A program made the position numbers and the translations under genes. A model generated the notes under the pieces. It worked only from the letters and a program-made list of their open reading frames with translations, searched no databases and was not told where the DNA came from. A DNA stretch of 64,000 nucleotides from assembly GCA_034440135.1 (NCBI GenBank), contig JAWXBP010000319.1:1-64000 (forward strand). Reading direction: 5' to 3'. The stretch is from Planctomycetia bacterium (GTDB lineage: Bacteria > Planctomycetota > Planctomycetia > Pirellulales > JALHLM01). This document shows, piece after piece, positions 9,395 through 16,993 of the stretch (positions are counted from its first letter, which is position 1; every line of letters starts with the position of its first letter).

Positions 9395-11047
9395 ATGCGA
9401 TTTTGGGTCCTGGTTCGGCGTTCGGCGCCATGCTGGTTGGCCCTGACGTTGTTTGCCCTGGTTCCAGTCCGCGCCGCGGAACTGGCCGGCAGCGTCGCCC
9501 CCACCGCCGCGGTCGAAGATCTCGCCCGTGATTTCCTGGAACGCGGCAAACTGCTCGAAAACGAGCGTCGCTGGGGCGAAGCGCTCTCGCTCTATGAAGA
9601 GGCCTTGCGCGGCGCCCCCGGGCATGAGCAACTGCATCGCCGCCACGACGTGGTGAAGCTCCGTTACGACGTCGGTCGCCGCTACGGCAGTCCGGCCTTC
9701 CAGCGTTCCACCAGCAGCTTGGAATACCGTCAGGCGCTCGATCTGTACACGGAAGTTCTCCACAAGATTCAAACCAATTACGTCGATCGGCCCGATTGGC
9801 ACGTCCTGGTCGATCGCGGCACTGCGGCGCTCGATGTGGCGCTCGTGGAACCGTCGTTCGCCGAGCGTTTAATGCCCCGTATCGCGCAGGAGCGGGTCGA
9901 CCGCTTCCGCCGCCTGATGCGCGAGCAGCCGCCCAGTCGCAACGTCGACACCATCGACGAAGCCCGTGCCGCCGTGGACCGCATCGCGCGGGTCGGTCAA
10001 CGCGACCTCGGTCTCGATGCCCGTTCGGCCGTGATGGAATACCTCTGCGGCGCCGCGAATCTGCTGGACCCGTATTCGACGTTCCTGACTTCAGATCAAC
10101 TCGACGAACTTTATTCCCAGATCGAAGGCAACTTCGTCGGCCTCGGCGTCGAGCTCAAGGCCGAAGGTAACAAATTGCTGATTGTCCGCGTGATTCGCAA
10201 TAGCCCCGCCGCCCGCGCAGGGTTGTTGGCCGGCGATCATATCGTCGGCGTGGACGGCAAAAAGACCGCCGAACTGAACGCCGACGTCGCCGCCGATCTG
10301 CTGCAAGGCCCGGAAGGGAGCACCGTGGAAGTCACGGCGAAGACGCCTGGGCAAACGGAACGAGCGCTCAAGATCCGCCGCGAATATGTAGAAGTGCCGA
10401 GCGTGGACGACGTGAAGATCGTCGACGCCGACTACCATATCGGTTACCTCAAGTTGACCTGCTTCCAAAAGACCACGACCCGCGACCTCGACGAGGCGCT
10501 GTGGAAACTGCACCAGCAAGGCATGCGGAGCCTGGTGATGGATCTCCGCGGCAATCCCGGCGGATTATTGACCACGTCGGTCGAAGTCGCCGACAAGTTC
10601 CTGGACCACGGGACCATCGTCTCCACCCGCGGTCGGAATAAGCGCGAGGACTTCAACTACACGGCCGAAGCGCCGGACACCTGGGGCGTCCCGCTCGTGG
10701 TGTTGATCGACGGCGACAGCGCCAGCGCCAGCGAGATCTTCGCCGGCGCCATCCGCGACTATCATCGTGGCACCATCGTCGGCGTCCGGAGTTACGGCAA
10801 AGGCTCCGTCCAGGGGCTGTTCCCGCTCTCGATCGGCAACGCCGGGATGCGGCTCACGACGGCCAAGTTCTATTCGCCGCTAGGAAAACCCTTCAGCGGC
10901 ATTGGCGTGGAACCGGACGTGCAGGTGCAAACGGTGAACAAGCCGATTGCCCAAACGGAATCGGAAGTCGCCACGCTCCGCGTCTTTCAAGACGAAACGC
11001 TGGAAGCCGGACTCACGATCGCCCGGCAGCAGACGGCGCAGCGGTAG
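9395..11047 (+). CDS. S41 carboxyl-terminal processing protease with PDZ domain
   Basis: A periplasmic serine protease of the Prc/CtpA family, which cleaves proteins near their C-termini. It is 550 residues from the ATG at 9395, preceded by GGAAG 5 bases upstream; an ATG at 9383 is an alternative. Residues 1-27 are a signal peptide (MRFWVLVRRSAPCWLALTLF...). The region to about residue 230 is helical. A PDZ domain follows (GNFVGLGVELKAEGNKLLIV ... SPAARAGLLAGDHIVGVDG), then the S41 core. The Ser/Lys dyad is visible: the Ser of GDSASASEIFAGA (about 444) and the Lys of SYGKGSVQG (about 469), 25 residues apart as in the known family. A promoter lies upstream. The next gene is convergent. Confidence 0.93.
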   Translation: MRFWVLVRRSAPCWLALTLFALVPVRAAELAGSVAPTAAVEDLARDFLERGKLLENERRWGEALSLYEEALRGAPGHEQLHRRHDVVKLRYDVGRRYGSPAFQRSTSSLEYRQALDLYTEVLHKIQTNYVDRPDWHVLVDRGTAALDVALVEPSFAERLMPRIAQERVDRFRRLMREQPPSRNVDTIDEARAAVDRIARVGQRDLGLDARSAVMEYLCGAANLLDPYSTFLTSDQLDELYSQIEGNFVGLGVELKAEGNKLLIVRVIRNSPAARAGLLAGDHIVGVDGKKTAELNADVAADLLQGPEGSTVEVTAKTPGQTERALKIRREYVEVPSVDDVKIVDADYHIGYLKLTCFQKTTTRDLDEALWKLHQQGMRSLVMDLRGNPGGLLTTSVEVADKFLDHGTIVSTRGRNKREDFNYTAEAPDTWGVPLVVLIDGDSASASEIFAGAIRDYHRGTIVGVRSYGKGSVQGLFPLSIGNAGMRLTTAKFYSPLGKPFSGIGVEPDVQVQTVNKPIAQTESEVATLRVFQDETLEAGLTIARQQTAQR

Positions 11048-11106
11048 GCACGCTGTTTGCGCTGAGCAGAATCTTCGACGCTTCAGCGGGTTCTGCGGGC
11101 CGTGCC
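11047..11106. terminator. Possible hairpin between convergent genes
   Basis: Between the protease stop and the end of the convergent regulator, GGCACG (11047-11052) pairs with CGTGCC (11101-11106). An inner pair, GCAGAA with TTCTGC, also exists. There is no T tract, so this is only a weak candidate for a bidirectional transcription end. Confidence 0.25.
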
Positions 11107-11115
11107 TGCAAACCG

Positions 11116-11742
11116 TCACCTGTTGCGCAGCACCAGCACAATGAGCTGCGTCATATTCGCGACTTGCATCTTGTTGAGTAGCCGCGCGCGGTGATGTTCC
11201 GCGGTCTTGGGGCTGATGCCGAGCCGTGCGGCGATATCGCGGGTAGACAGCCCCTGCGTGGCGAACTCCATGACTTCACTTTCCCGATCCGTGAGCGATG
11301 CCAGGCGGCGCTCGACGCAGGCGCGTTGCACAGCCAGCTCGCGTTCCGCTTCGAATTTGGCCACGGCACGCGTGATCGACGCGCCAAGCACCTGCGCCTC
11401 AATCGGCCAGGCGTGAAAATCGAAGGCGCCTTGCTGCATCCCTTCCACCGCCATTCGCACGCTGGCGCCGCGGACAAAACCGATGATCGGCATGCGATCG
11501 CGGCGCGATCTCAACAGCTCCGCGGCGGCGTCGCCATTCGCAGCCGGCATGAGCCAGTTGAACAAGATGCAGTCGCGCGCATCCGCCGTCGATCGCTCCA
11601 AGAATGCTTCCACCGAAGAGTAGGCGACTATTTGAAAGCCTAGCTCCGCGGCCAGCAGGTTGATCGCGTCTTCCAACTCTGGGTCATGGTTCAACCAATG
11701 CACCGTGGGCGGCGCATCCCAGGCCCTCGGGCAGACATTCAC
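11116..11742 (-). CDS. LuxR/FixJ-type regulator with degenerate receiver
   Basis: A 208-residue transcription regulator with an N-terminal receiver-like domain (about 12-130) and a C-terminal LuxR helix-turn-helix (about 145-205: LTDRESEVMEFATQGLSTRD, IAARLGISPKTAEHHRARL). The receiver has lost its phosphorylation chemistry. The phospho-acceptor position in CILFNWLMPAANG is Asn62 instead of Asp, and the conserved Lys before Pro is Trp (DFHAWPI). It is therefore likely to act without phosphorylation. The start is a GTG at 11742, the only start codon after the in-frame stop. It is convergent with the protease gene. Two further receiver-like genes lie at 42.8-44 kb. Confidence 0.85.
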   Translation of the reverse strand: MNVCPRAWDAPPTVHWLNHDPELEDAINLLAAELGFQIVAYSSVEAFLERSTADARDCILFNWLMPAANGDAAAELLRSRRDRMPIIGFVRGASVRMAVEGMQQGAFDFHAWPIEAQVLGASITRAVAKFEAERELAVQRACVERRLASLTDRESEVMEFATQGLSTRDIAARLGISPKTAEHHRARLLNKMQVANMTQLIVLVLRNR

Positions 11743-12047
11743 AAACGCCTCGATAACGTCAAACGCCAGTACGACTCGTAGGAAAAAGGCGCCTTAATCA
11801 TTCGTGCGCGGAACAGCAAGCCGGCACCCAGACATTACCTAGTTGGCGGATGAACGCGCGTGCATGGGTGAAGTCACCTATGGCGCACTTGCACGTATTT
11901 TCACGCTGCTGGTTGAATTCGGGAGTAGACGCCTGTTGTCGACCTGTCACGTATGCAATAGGAGTTGGCGATCGATTACAGCGCAACGTTTACGCGCTCG
12001 GCTCGTCCTCTCCCCTCTCGCTGGCGCTTCGGGTTGGTGTTGCACAA
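11743..12047. other. Gene-free gap with a repeat remnant
   Basis: No convincing gene is present. The segment CCCTCTCGCTGGCGCTTCGG near 12014-12033 resembles one arm of the 18456-18616 and 35006-35107 elements, without a visible partner arm. It lies upstream of the regulator start, so the regulator promoter should also be here, but no clear motif was found. Confidence 0.4.
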
Positions 12048-12917
12048 CTAATTCGCCGGGTCGAAGCGGAGCTGTGCGGTGACGGGAAAATGGTCACTGG
12101 GATATTGACCGTCGCGCTCGAAGGTGATGATGTCGGCGCGTTCGCAGCGCACGGGGCCGCGCGTCAGGATCCAGTCGATGCGGCTGCCGTCCGGCTGGGG
12201 CCGATGGTAACCGTGAAACGTGGCGAAGAGCGGTCCGCGGTCCGCCGCCGCGAGCCAAGCGTCGGTCAATTTGTCATCGCCCACGAGCAAATCGTAGGCG
12301 ACGTTGTGCTGCGCCACCGCGTTGAAATCTCCCAGGACGATCACGGGGAGTTTTGTATTGAGCGCTTGAATTCGCTCCCACAGCAACGCGGCGCTCTTTT
12401 CACGGGCGAGTTGAATTTCATGATCGAAGTGCGTGTTGAAACAATAGAACTCGCGTTTTGTCGCGCGATCCCGGAAACGGACCCAGGTGACCATACGACG
12501 ATTCGAGTTGCCCCACGTCGTCGAACCGATGCGATCCGGCGTATCGGAGAGCCAGAAGTGGTCAAACTCCAAAGGCTCCAACCGTTCGGTGCGATAGTAC
12601 ATCGCCATGAACTCGCCGCGACTGCCCCCTTCGCGGCCGAGACCGATCCAATCATATCCCTCCAGATGGGACGCAAAGTCCTTGGCCTGACGGTACTGCG
12701 TTTCTTGCGTGCCGATAACATCCGGCTGCTGCTCGGCGAGCATCGCCAACGCCACGGGTAACCGTTCGCCCCAGGCATTGGGCGGAGTGTCGCTGGCGTA
12801 GCGGACGTTGTAAGTCATCACTTTCAACGAGTCTTGTTCATCGTCCGCATGAAGGACGGCAACCTCCGCACTGAATAACAAGACCAGGAACAGAACGAGG
12901 GCGCGGGGACAATTCAC
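12048..12917 (-). CDS. Secreted endonuclease/exonuclease/phosphatase-family hydrolase
   Basis: A 289-residue protein with a cleavable signal peptide (MNCPRALVLFLVLLFSAEVA, about 1-24) followed by a complete EEP (DNase I-like) domain. Visible family motifs are KVMTYNVRYASD (first metal Asn), DVIGTQET (catalytic Glu), RMVTWVRFRDRATKREFY, FNTHFDHE, VLGDFNAVA (Asp-x-Asn) and the terminal SDHFPV (catalytic Asp-His). The enzyme should hydrolyse a phosphodiester or phosphomonoester outside the cytoplasm; the family does not reveal the substrate. It starts at a GTG with GGAG nearby. Confidence 0.9.
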   Translation of the reverse strand: MNCPRALVLFLVLLFSAEVAVLHADDEQDSLKVMTYNVRYASDTPPNAWGERLPVALAMLAEQQPDVIGTQETQYRQAKDFASHLEGYDWIGLGREGGSRGEFMAMYYRTERLEPLEFDHFWLSDTPDRIGSTTWGNSNRRMVTWVRFRDRATKREFYCFNTHFDHEIQLAREKSAALLWERIQALNTKLPVIVLGDFNAVAQHNVAYDLLVGDDKLTDAWLAAADRGPLFATFHGYHRPQPDGSRIDWILTRGPVRCERADIITFERDGQYPSDHFPVTAQLRFDPAN

Positions 12918-12993
12918 GGGAGGAAGCTCCAGATGTGGGACCGGGCGACGCCGCTACGATAACGCGCCCCGGCGCGCAGGACAAATCACATTC

Positions 12994-13070
12994 TGTAGCC
13001 GAGTTCTGTGAACTCGGCCGGTGTGGACAGAGCGCCGTCCAACGCACCGAGGTCACAGACCTCGGTTACA
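12994..13070. repeat. Paired GTAGCCGAG-type hairpins
   Basis: TGTAGCCGAGTTCTGTGAAC... (12994-13017) is followed by the reverse-oriented copy CCGAGGTCACAGACCTCGGT... (13047-13070). Each copy is itself a hairpin (CCGAG ... CTCGG), and the two copies face each other. The element ends 15 bases before the stop of the CheW-REC-Hpt gene. It is the same family as 28323-28554. Confidence 0.85.
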
Positions 13071-13084
13071 GGTACGAGGGCGTT

Positions 13085-14647
13085 TTACCGAGCGGCGCTG
13101 GTCAACGCCATGGCGAGATCGCACTCCAGTTCCGGGCCGCGGGCCAAGGCGGCACGGGGATCGGACGTCGGGCCGCAGATGTCGCCAAGCCAGTCCGCGT
13201 ATTGCTCGAAAACGGCGCTCGATTGAGGCGAGGGCGTGCTCCGTACTTGATCCAGCAAGCTTTCCAGCAAGTGCGTCGCGCGGGCGACCGTGTCGATCGG
13301 CACCACCATCGCCGCACCTTTGATGCAATGCAGAATCCGGCCCAACTCTTGCATCGCGGGCGCATCGGCCGTTCCCGCACTGAGTTGTTCCGACAAGTCG
13401 CTCAATCGGACCAGGTGCGATTGCAATTCTTGCACGAACGTGCGCCAAAGCTGGCGATCGACACGGTCGAACTCCAAGTCCGTGGAAGTCGACACGGCGG
13501 CCGACGGCCTCGCGACGGTGGCCGTGCCCTGCGTCGCACAAGCGGCATGGGCGGGCACAGGCTGAACGGTGCGTTGCGGCGCAGCGCTCGTGGGAGCCGC
13601 CGTCGGATGGGGCGCTGCGAGCACTGGAGTTACCGCCGCGGCGGCGACGACCGCCGGCTGGGGCATAGGCGATGGTTGCGTCGGCGCGGCCACCGTTGTT
13701 GGCGAAGCGTATGATCCGCCACGGGCCTTGCTGATCAGTTCGTCGGCCAGTGCAACGACCTTATTGAGCTGGGGCTTGGAGATCTGCGCATCGGCGCCGA
13801 CCGATTGGCCCTTCTTGTGGTTGTCCGCCGTGATCAGCGAGGAGTACAGCACCACGGGAATGCGGCGCAGCTCGGGATGATCCTTCACGCACTTCGTGAG
13901 GTGCAACCCGTCCATCTGCGGCATTTCGACGTCGCTAACCAACAAGTCGCCGACGTCTTCCACACGGCCGCGTTGCTTGAACCGGGCCTGAATCTCGCGC
14001 CAGGCGTCGGCGCCGTTGGAGAAGGCCGTGGTATTGGTATAACCGCTGGCGCGCAACGTCTTGGTGATTGCCTCGCGCACCGTGGCGGAGTCGTCCGCGA
14101 TGAGCACGCGCATGGTATCGCGCGGCACTTGATGTGGATTCGGCGCTTCCTTGGCGTTCAATTCAAAGCCGGTCACCTGGTCGATAATCAACTCGAAATC
14201 CAGCAGCACCACCAGGCGATCGTTGCAACGCGCCACGGCCGTCAGCGGCGAGTGCGACATCGCCATCAACGGCGGCACGCTGAGAATCTGCTCCCAACTC
14301 AGGCGATGAATCCGCTCCACGTGGTCGACGAGGAACGCCGTCTGCTGCTGATTGAAGTCGGTCAAAATCATCGTGCGTTCCCCCTCTTCGCCATTGGAGG
14401 GAAGCTCCAGATGATCGACGAGTGAGACGCAGGGAATGACTCGATTGCGTAATTTGAACACACCGCGCACCGAGCGATGCGCCTTGGCAAGGCGCGTGAT
14501 CGGTTGCAGCGCGAGCACCTCGCGGACCTTGGCCACATTGATGCCGAACGTGTAATCCGCCACGCGGAACACCAACATTTCCAGCTCGTTGGTGCCGCTC
14601 TCGAGGAGGATTTGTTGATCCAAAAGGATGCTGCCGACGGTCGACAT
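13085..14647 (-). CDS. CheV-like fusion: CheW, receiver and Hpt domains
   Basis: A 520-residue chemotaxis protein in three parts. Residues about 15-165 form a CheW adaptor (ELEMLVFRVADYTFGINVAK, VREVLALQPITRLAKAHRSV, RGVFKLRNRVIPCVSLVDHL). Residues about 179-300 form a receiver with acidic pair (LIADDS), phospho-acceptor Asp239 (LLVSDVEMPQMDG) and Lys291. A linker rich in Ala, Pro and Thr follows (about 303-385). The end resembles an Hpt domain, with His440 in ILHCIKGAA matching the HxxKG phosphotransfer signature. CheW plus receiver is CheV; the Hpt addition is unusual. The ATG at 14647 begins at the family N-terminus; an upstream TTG at 14698 is less likely. The gene is divergent from motA. 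Confidence 0.88.
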   Translation of the reverse strand: MSTVGSILLDQQILLESGTNELEMLVFRVADYTFGINVAKVREVLALQPITRLAKAHRSVRGVFKLRNRVIPCVSLVDHLELPSNGEEGERTMILTDFNQQQTAFLVDHVERIHRLSWEQILSVPPLMAMSHSPLTAVARCNDRLVVLLDFELIIDQVTGFELNAKEAPNPHQVPRDTMRVLIADDSATVREAITKTLRASGYTNTTAFSNGADAWREIQARFKQRGRVEDVGDLLVSDVEMPQMDGLHLTKCVKDHPELRRIPVVLYSSLITADNHKKGQSVGADAQISKPQLNKVVALADELISKARGGSYASPTTVAAPTQPSPMPQPAVVAAAAVTPVLAAPHPTAAPTSAAPQRTVQPVPAHAACATQGTATVARPSAAVSTSTDLEFDRVDRQLWRTFVQELQSHLVRLSDLSEQLSAGTADAPAMQELGRILHCIKGAAMVVPIDTVARATHLLESLLDQVRSTPSPQSSAVFEQYADWLGDICGPTSDPRAALARGPELECDLAMALTSAAR

Positions 14648-14859
14648 GACGCGCGAAGCCTGCGGGTGGGAGGGGCGGAACGGTCCACGTTTGACCAACG
14701 CTGGGGACCGAAACCGTGCTGAAATCTAGCTTCCGATAAGTGATGTCGGGCGCACCCCGGCGGTTTCCTAAGCTATGTACTGCTAGCGGTCTCCGCGACG
14801 GCGGCGCGCCCAACCCGCGCGCAGCCGGGTTATCCCGAATATCGGAGCGCACGACAGCC

Positions 14860-15720
14860 ATGATTGCCATTATCGGATTCATCGTCGTAACCGGTGCGGT
14901 GCTGGGAGGCTTCGTCCTGTCCGGCGGGCATGTTGGCGCATTGCTTCAACCGTACGAGTTGCTCACCATCGGCGGCGCGGCCTTGGGCGGCCTGATCGTG
15001 ATGTCGACGAAAAAGATTCTGGTCGATCTCGTGAAAGGCTGTCTCGCCTGCTTGAAAGGTTCGCCGTTCGGTAAACCGGCCTATCGTGATCTGTTCAAAC
15101 TGATGTACACGCTCTTGCGGCTGGCCCGGCGGGACGGACTGCTGGCCCTGGAAGCGCACGTCGGTAAGCCGCACGACAGCAAGATTTTCCACGAGTATCC
15201 GCGCATCTCGAAAAACCACCACGTCACCGACTTCATCTGCGGCGCGTTTGCCCCAGTGCTCGACGGCACGGTGCGGCCGGAGCAACTACCTGAAATGCTC
15301 GAAGCCGAGATCAAGGTCATCGAGCAGGAACATCACGCCCCCCTGCACGCGCTGCAGAAGACGGCCGACGCCCTGCCAGGCTTCGGCATCGTGGCGGCCG
15401 TGCTCGGTATCGTGATCACGATGGAATCGATCAGCGGGCCGGTCGAGGAAATCGGCCACCACGTCGGTACGGCGTTGGTCGGGACGTTCCTCGGGATCCT
15501 GATGAGTTACGGCTTCTTCGGCCCGCTGGCTTCCCGCATGGAATTGCTGGGGCAGGAAGAACTGGTGTTCTTCCGCGCTATCGCCAGCATCGTCTCAGGC
15601 TTCGCCGGCGACGCCTCGCCGAAAGTGGCGATCGAGCGGGCGTGCCGTGGAATCGGTTCCGCGGTCCGCCCCAGCCGCGACGAGCTGGACAAGATGTTCA
15701 AGGAAGTCGAAGGAGCGTAG
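14860..15720 (+). CDS. motA: MotA, flagellar motor stator subunit
   Basis: MotA and MotB form the proton (or sodium) channel that turns the flagellum. The protein is 286 residues, as expected. The first helix is IIGFIVVTGAVLGGFVLSGG, the second follows YELLTIGGAALGGLIV, and the C-terminal pair is FGIVAAVLGIVITMESISG and HHVGTALVGTFLGILMSYGF, a MotA signature. The cytoplasmic loop contains charged residues of the rotor-contact type (RLARRDGLLALE). The frame is open further upstream to 14740, but the ATG at 14860, with GGAG at about 14843, matches the family start. motB follows after 122 bases. Confidence 0.96.
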   Translation: MIAIIGFIVVTGAVLGGFVLSGGHVGALLQPYELLTIGGAALGGLIVMSTKKILVDLVKGCLACLKGSPFGKPAYRDLFKLMYTLLRLARRDGLLALEAHVGKPHDSKIFHEYPRISKNHHVTDFICGAFAPVLDGTVRPEQLPEMLEAEIKVIEQEHHAPLHALQKTADALPGFGIVAAVLGIVITMESISGPVEEIGHHVGTALVGTFLGILMSYGFFGPLASRMELLGQEELVFFRAIASIVSGFAGDASPKVAIERACRGIGSAVRPSRDELDKMFKEVEGA

Positions 15721-15757
15721 CAGAAAAGTAAGAATGACAAAGTAGGAACCAAGCTCC

Positions 15758-15815
15758 CTACTACCTACTCCACCTACTCCACCTACTCCACCTACTACCT
15801 ACTCCACCTACTTCC
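15758..15815. repeat. CTACTCCAC tandem tract between motA and motB
   Basis: About six near-identical units of CTACTCCAC or CTACTACCT follow one another (for example CTACTCCACCTACTCCACCT). The tract lies 37 bases after the motA stop and 27 bases before the motB start. It belongs to the family also seen at 24450, 52013, 53511 and 61430. Confidence 0.9.
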
Positions 15816-15842
15816 TCATCACATCGCATCAAGGTTGTCTCT

Positions 15843-16625
15843 ATGGCTGGTGGCGGTGGTGCATGGAAAGTCGCCTACGCGGACTTCGTGACCGCGATGA
15901 TGGCATTCTTTTTGGTGATGTGGCTCGTCGGACAGGACAAGCCGGTCAAGGAAGCCGTCGCGCAGTATTTCCGCGATCCCTTCGCCGTGCCGTCGGATAA
16001 GCCGGGCACGCAAGCGCCTGGGCCGAGCTTCATGCCGCACGAAGGGACGAATCCGCCGCCTCCGCAAGGCGACGGCGGCGACAAGAAGGGCGGCTCCGGC
16101 GAAGGTACGAACAAGCGCGGTCCACAGACGGTGATTCGACGTCCGTCGAGCGCGTTCATGTATCGCGACGGCAGTCGCTCAAGCGTCGGCACGCACCTGC
16201 CATTCGCCATGGAAGGTGATGCCATCGACGATGCGGGGAAGAAGAATCTCGACGAGCTGCTGCCGATGTTGGCTGGCAAACGCAATCTGCTGGAGATTCG
16301 CGCGAACGTCTCCGAACGGCCCCTCGAATCGAACGAAAAGTTCGCCGATCGCTGGCAGTTAGCGTACGCACGGTGTGCGGCGACGCGGCAATATCTGATC
16401 GACCATGGTGTGGAACCGGACCGCATTCGCATGAGCCAAGCCGGCGGGCACGGAGGTGAAGACCCCGCCGTGTTGGACGCCAAAGTCGAGGTCTACATGC
16501 TGGATGAATTCGCTGGCGGCCCAGAGGGCGCTGCAGGCGCAGCGCCCAGTGACGCGCCGTGGAATGTCCCCGGCGCTGCGCCGGCGGCAGCCGAACCCCA
16601 TGCCGCTGAGACGCACGCTCACTAG
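15843..16625 (+). CDS. motB: MotB, peptidoglycan-binding stator subunit
   Basis: A 260-residue MotB. A short basic N-terminus leads into the single membrane helix AYADFVTAMMAFFLVMWLVG, whose Asp14 is the ion-binding residue essential in the family. A flexible segment rich in Gly, Pro and Lys follows (about 50-100). The OmpA-like peptidoglycan-binding domain then spans about 125-225, including LLEIRANVSERP, WQLAYARCAATRQYLIDHGV and RIRMSQAGGHGGEDP. The C-terminal tail is low-complexity Ala/Pro/His and may be dispensable. It is probably cotranscribed with motA despite the repeat tract between them. Confidence 0.95.
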   Translation: MAGGGGAWKVAYADFVTAMMAFFLVMWLVGQDKPVKEAVAQYFRDPFAVPSDKPGTQAPGPSFMPHEGTNPPPPQGDGGDKKGGSGEGTNKRGPQTVIRRPSSAFMYRDGSRSSVGTHLPFAMEGDAIDDAGKKNLDELLPMLAGKRNLLEIRANVSERPLESNEKFADRWQLAYARCAATRQYLIDHGVEPDRIRMSQAGGHGGEDPAVLDAKVEVYMLDEFAGGPEGAAGAAPSDAPWNVPGAAPAAAEPHAAETHAH

Positions 16626-16644
16626 CGCGAGTCCAGCGCGAGGA

Positions 16645-16685
16645 TTCACCACGGAGATCACGGAGATCACGGAGGACACGGAGAA
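16645..16685. repeat. ACGGAG tandem tract
   Basis: The run TTCACCACGGAGATCACGGA continues with three more GGAG units (GATCACGGAGGACACGGAGAA). The spacing is about nine bases per unit. It begins 20 bases after the motB stop. Related tracts occur at 9075 and 29191 in the opposite orientation. Confidence 0.85.
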
Positions 16686-16749
16686 GGCTGAGGCGCTTGG
16701 GGTTTTCTGGACAGTCCTAAACCTTATTCTCAAGGAATCAGGAAGGACA

Positions 16750-16945
16750 GTAGGGCGGGCCGTGCGCGCGCGTGGAGGTGGTTGTACTTTTATATCGCGT
16801 GAATCGCACGTGGCGTGATTTTTCTCATGACGTAAGGCTCGCCGCGCTCAGCGCGGCGGGCCTCACTTTCTGGAATCCAAATAGATCGTCGTCGTGCAGC
16901 GCCGCATCACATCGCATCGCGCAACGCGCGCACGGCCCGCCCTAC
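16750..16945. repeat. 196-bp element with 21-bp inverted ends (GTAGGGCGGGCC)
   Basis: The left end starts GTAGGGCGGGCCGTGCGCGC at 16750. A perfect inverted copy of 21 bases ends at 16945 (CGGCCCGCCCTAC). In the middle, at about 16832-16866, a strong hairpin CGCCGCGC TCA GCGCGGCG is flanked by AAGGC and GGCCT. There is no open frame of note. A second copy of the same layout and nearly equal length is at 45804-45996. It looks like a small non-autonomous palindromic element. Confidence 0.85.
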
Positions 16946-16966
16946 GCGTGGATGCGCCCCTCCTCC

Positions 16967-16990
16967 ACTGAAAACTGAAAACTGAAAACT
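16967..16990. repeat. ACTGAAA tandem repeat
   Basis: Three and a half copies of ACTGAAA lie directly before the stop of the minus-strand gene at 16994 (ACTGAAAACTGAAAACTGAA...). A single related unit, CACTGAAAACTT, appears near 24540, also beside a minus-strand stop. Confidence 0.7.
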
Positions 16991-16993
16991 CCG

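Noticed and set aside
14720-14740. Sigma-28-like -10 element (TTCCGATAAG) upstream of motA
   Set aside because: Resembles GCCGATAA, but no TAAA-type -35 at the proper distance.
15758-15815. CRISPR-like array
   Set aside because: Units are 9 bases in direct tandem without spacers; no cas genes.
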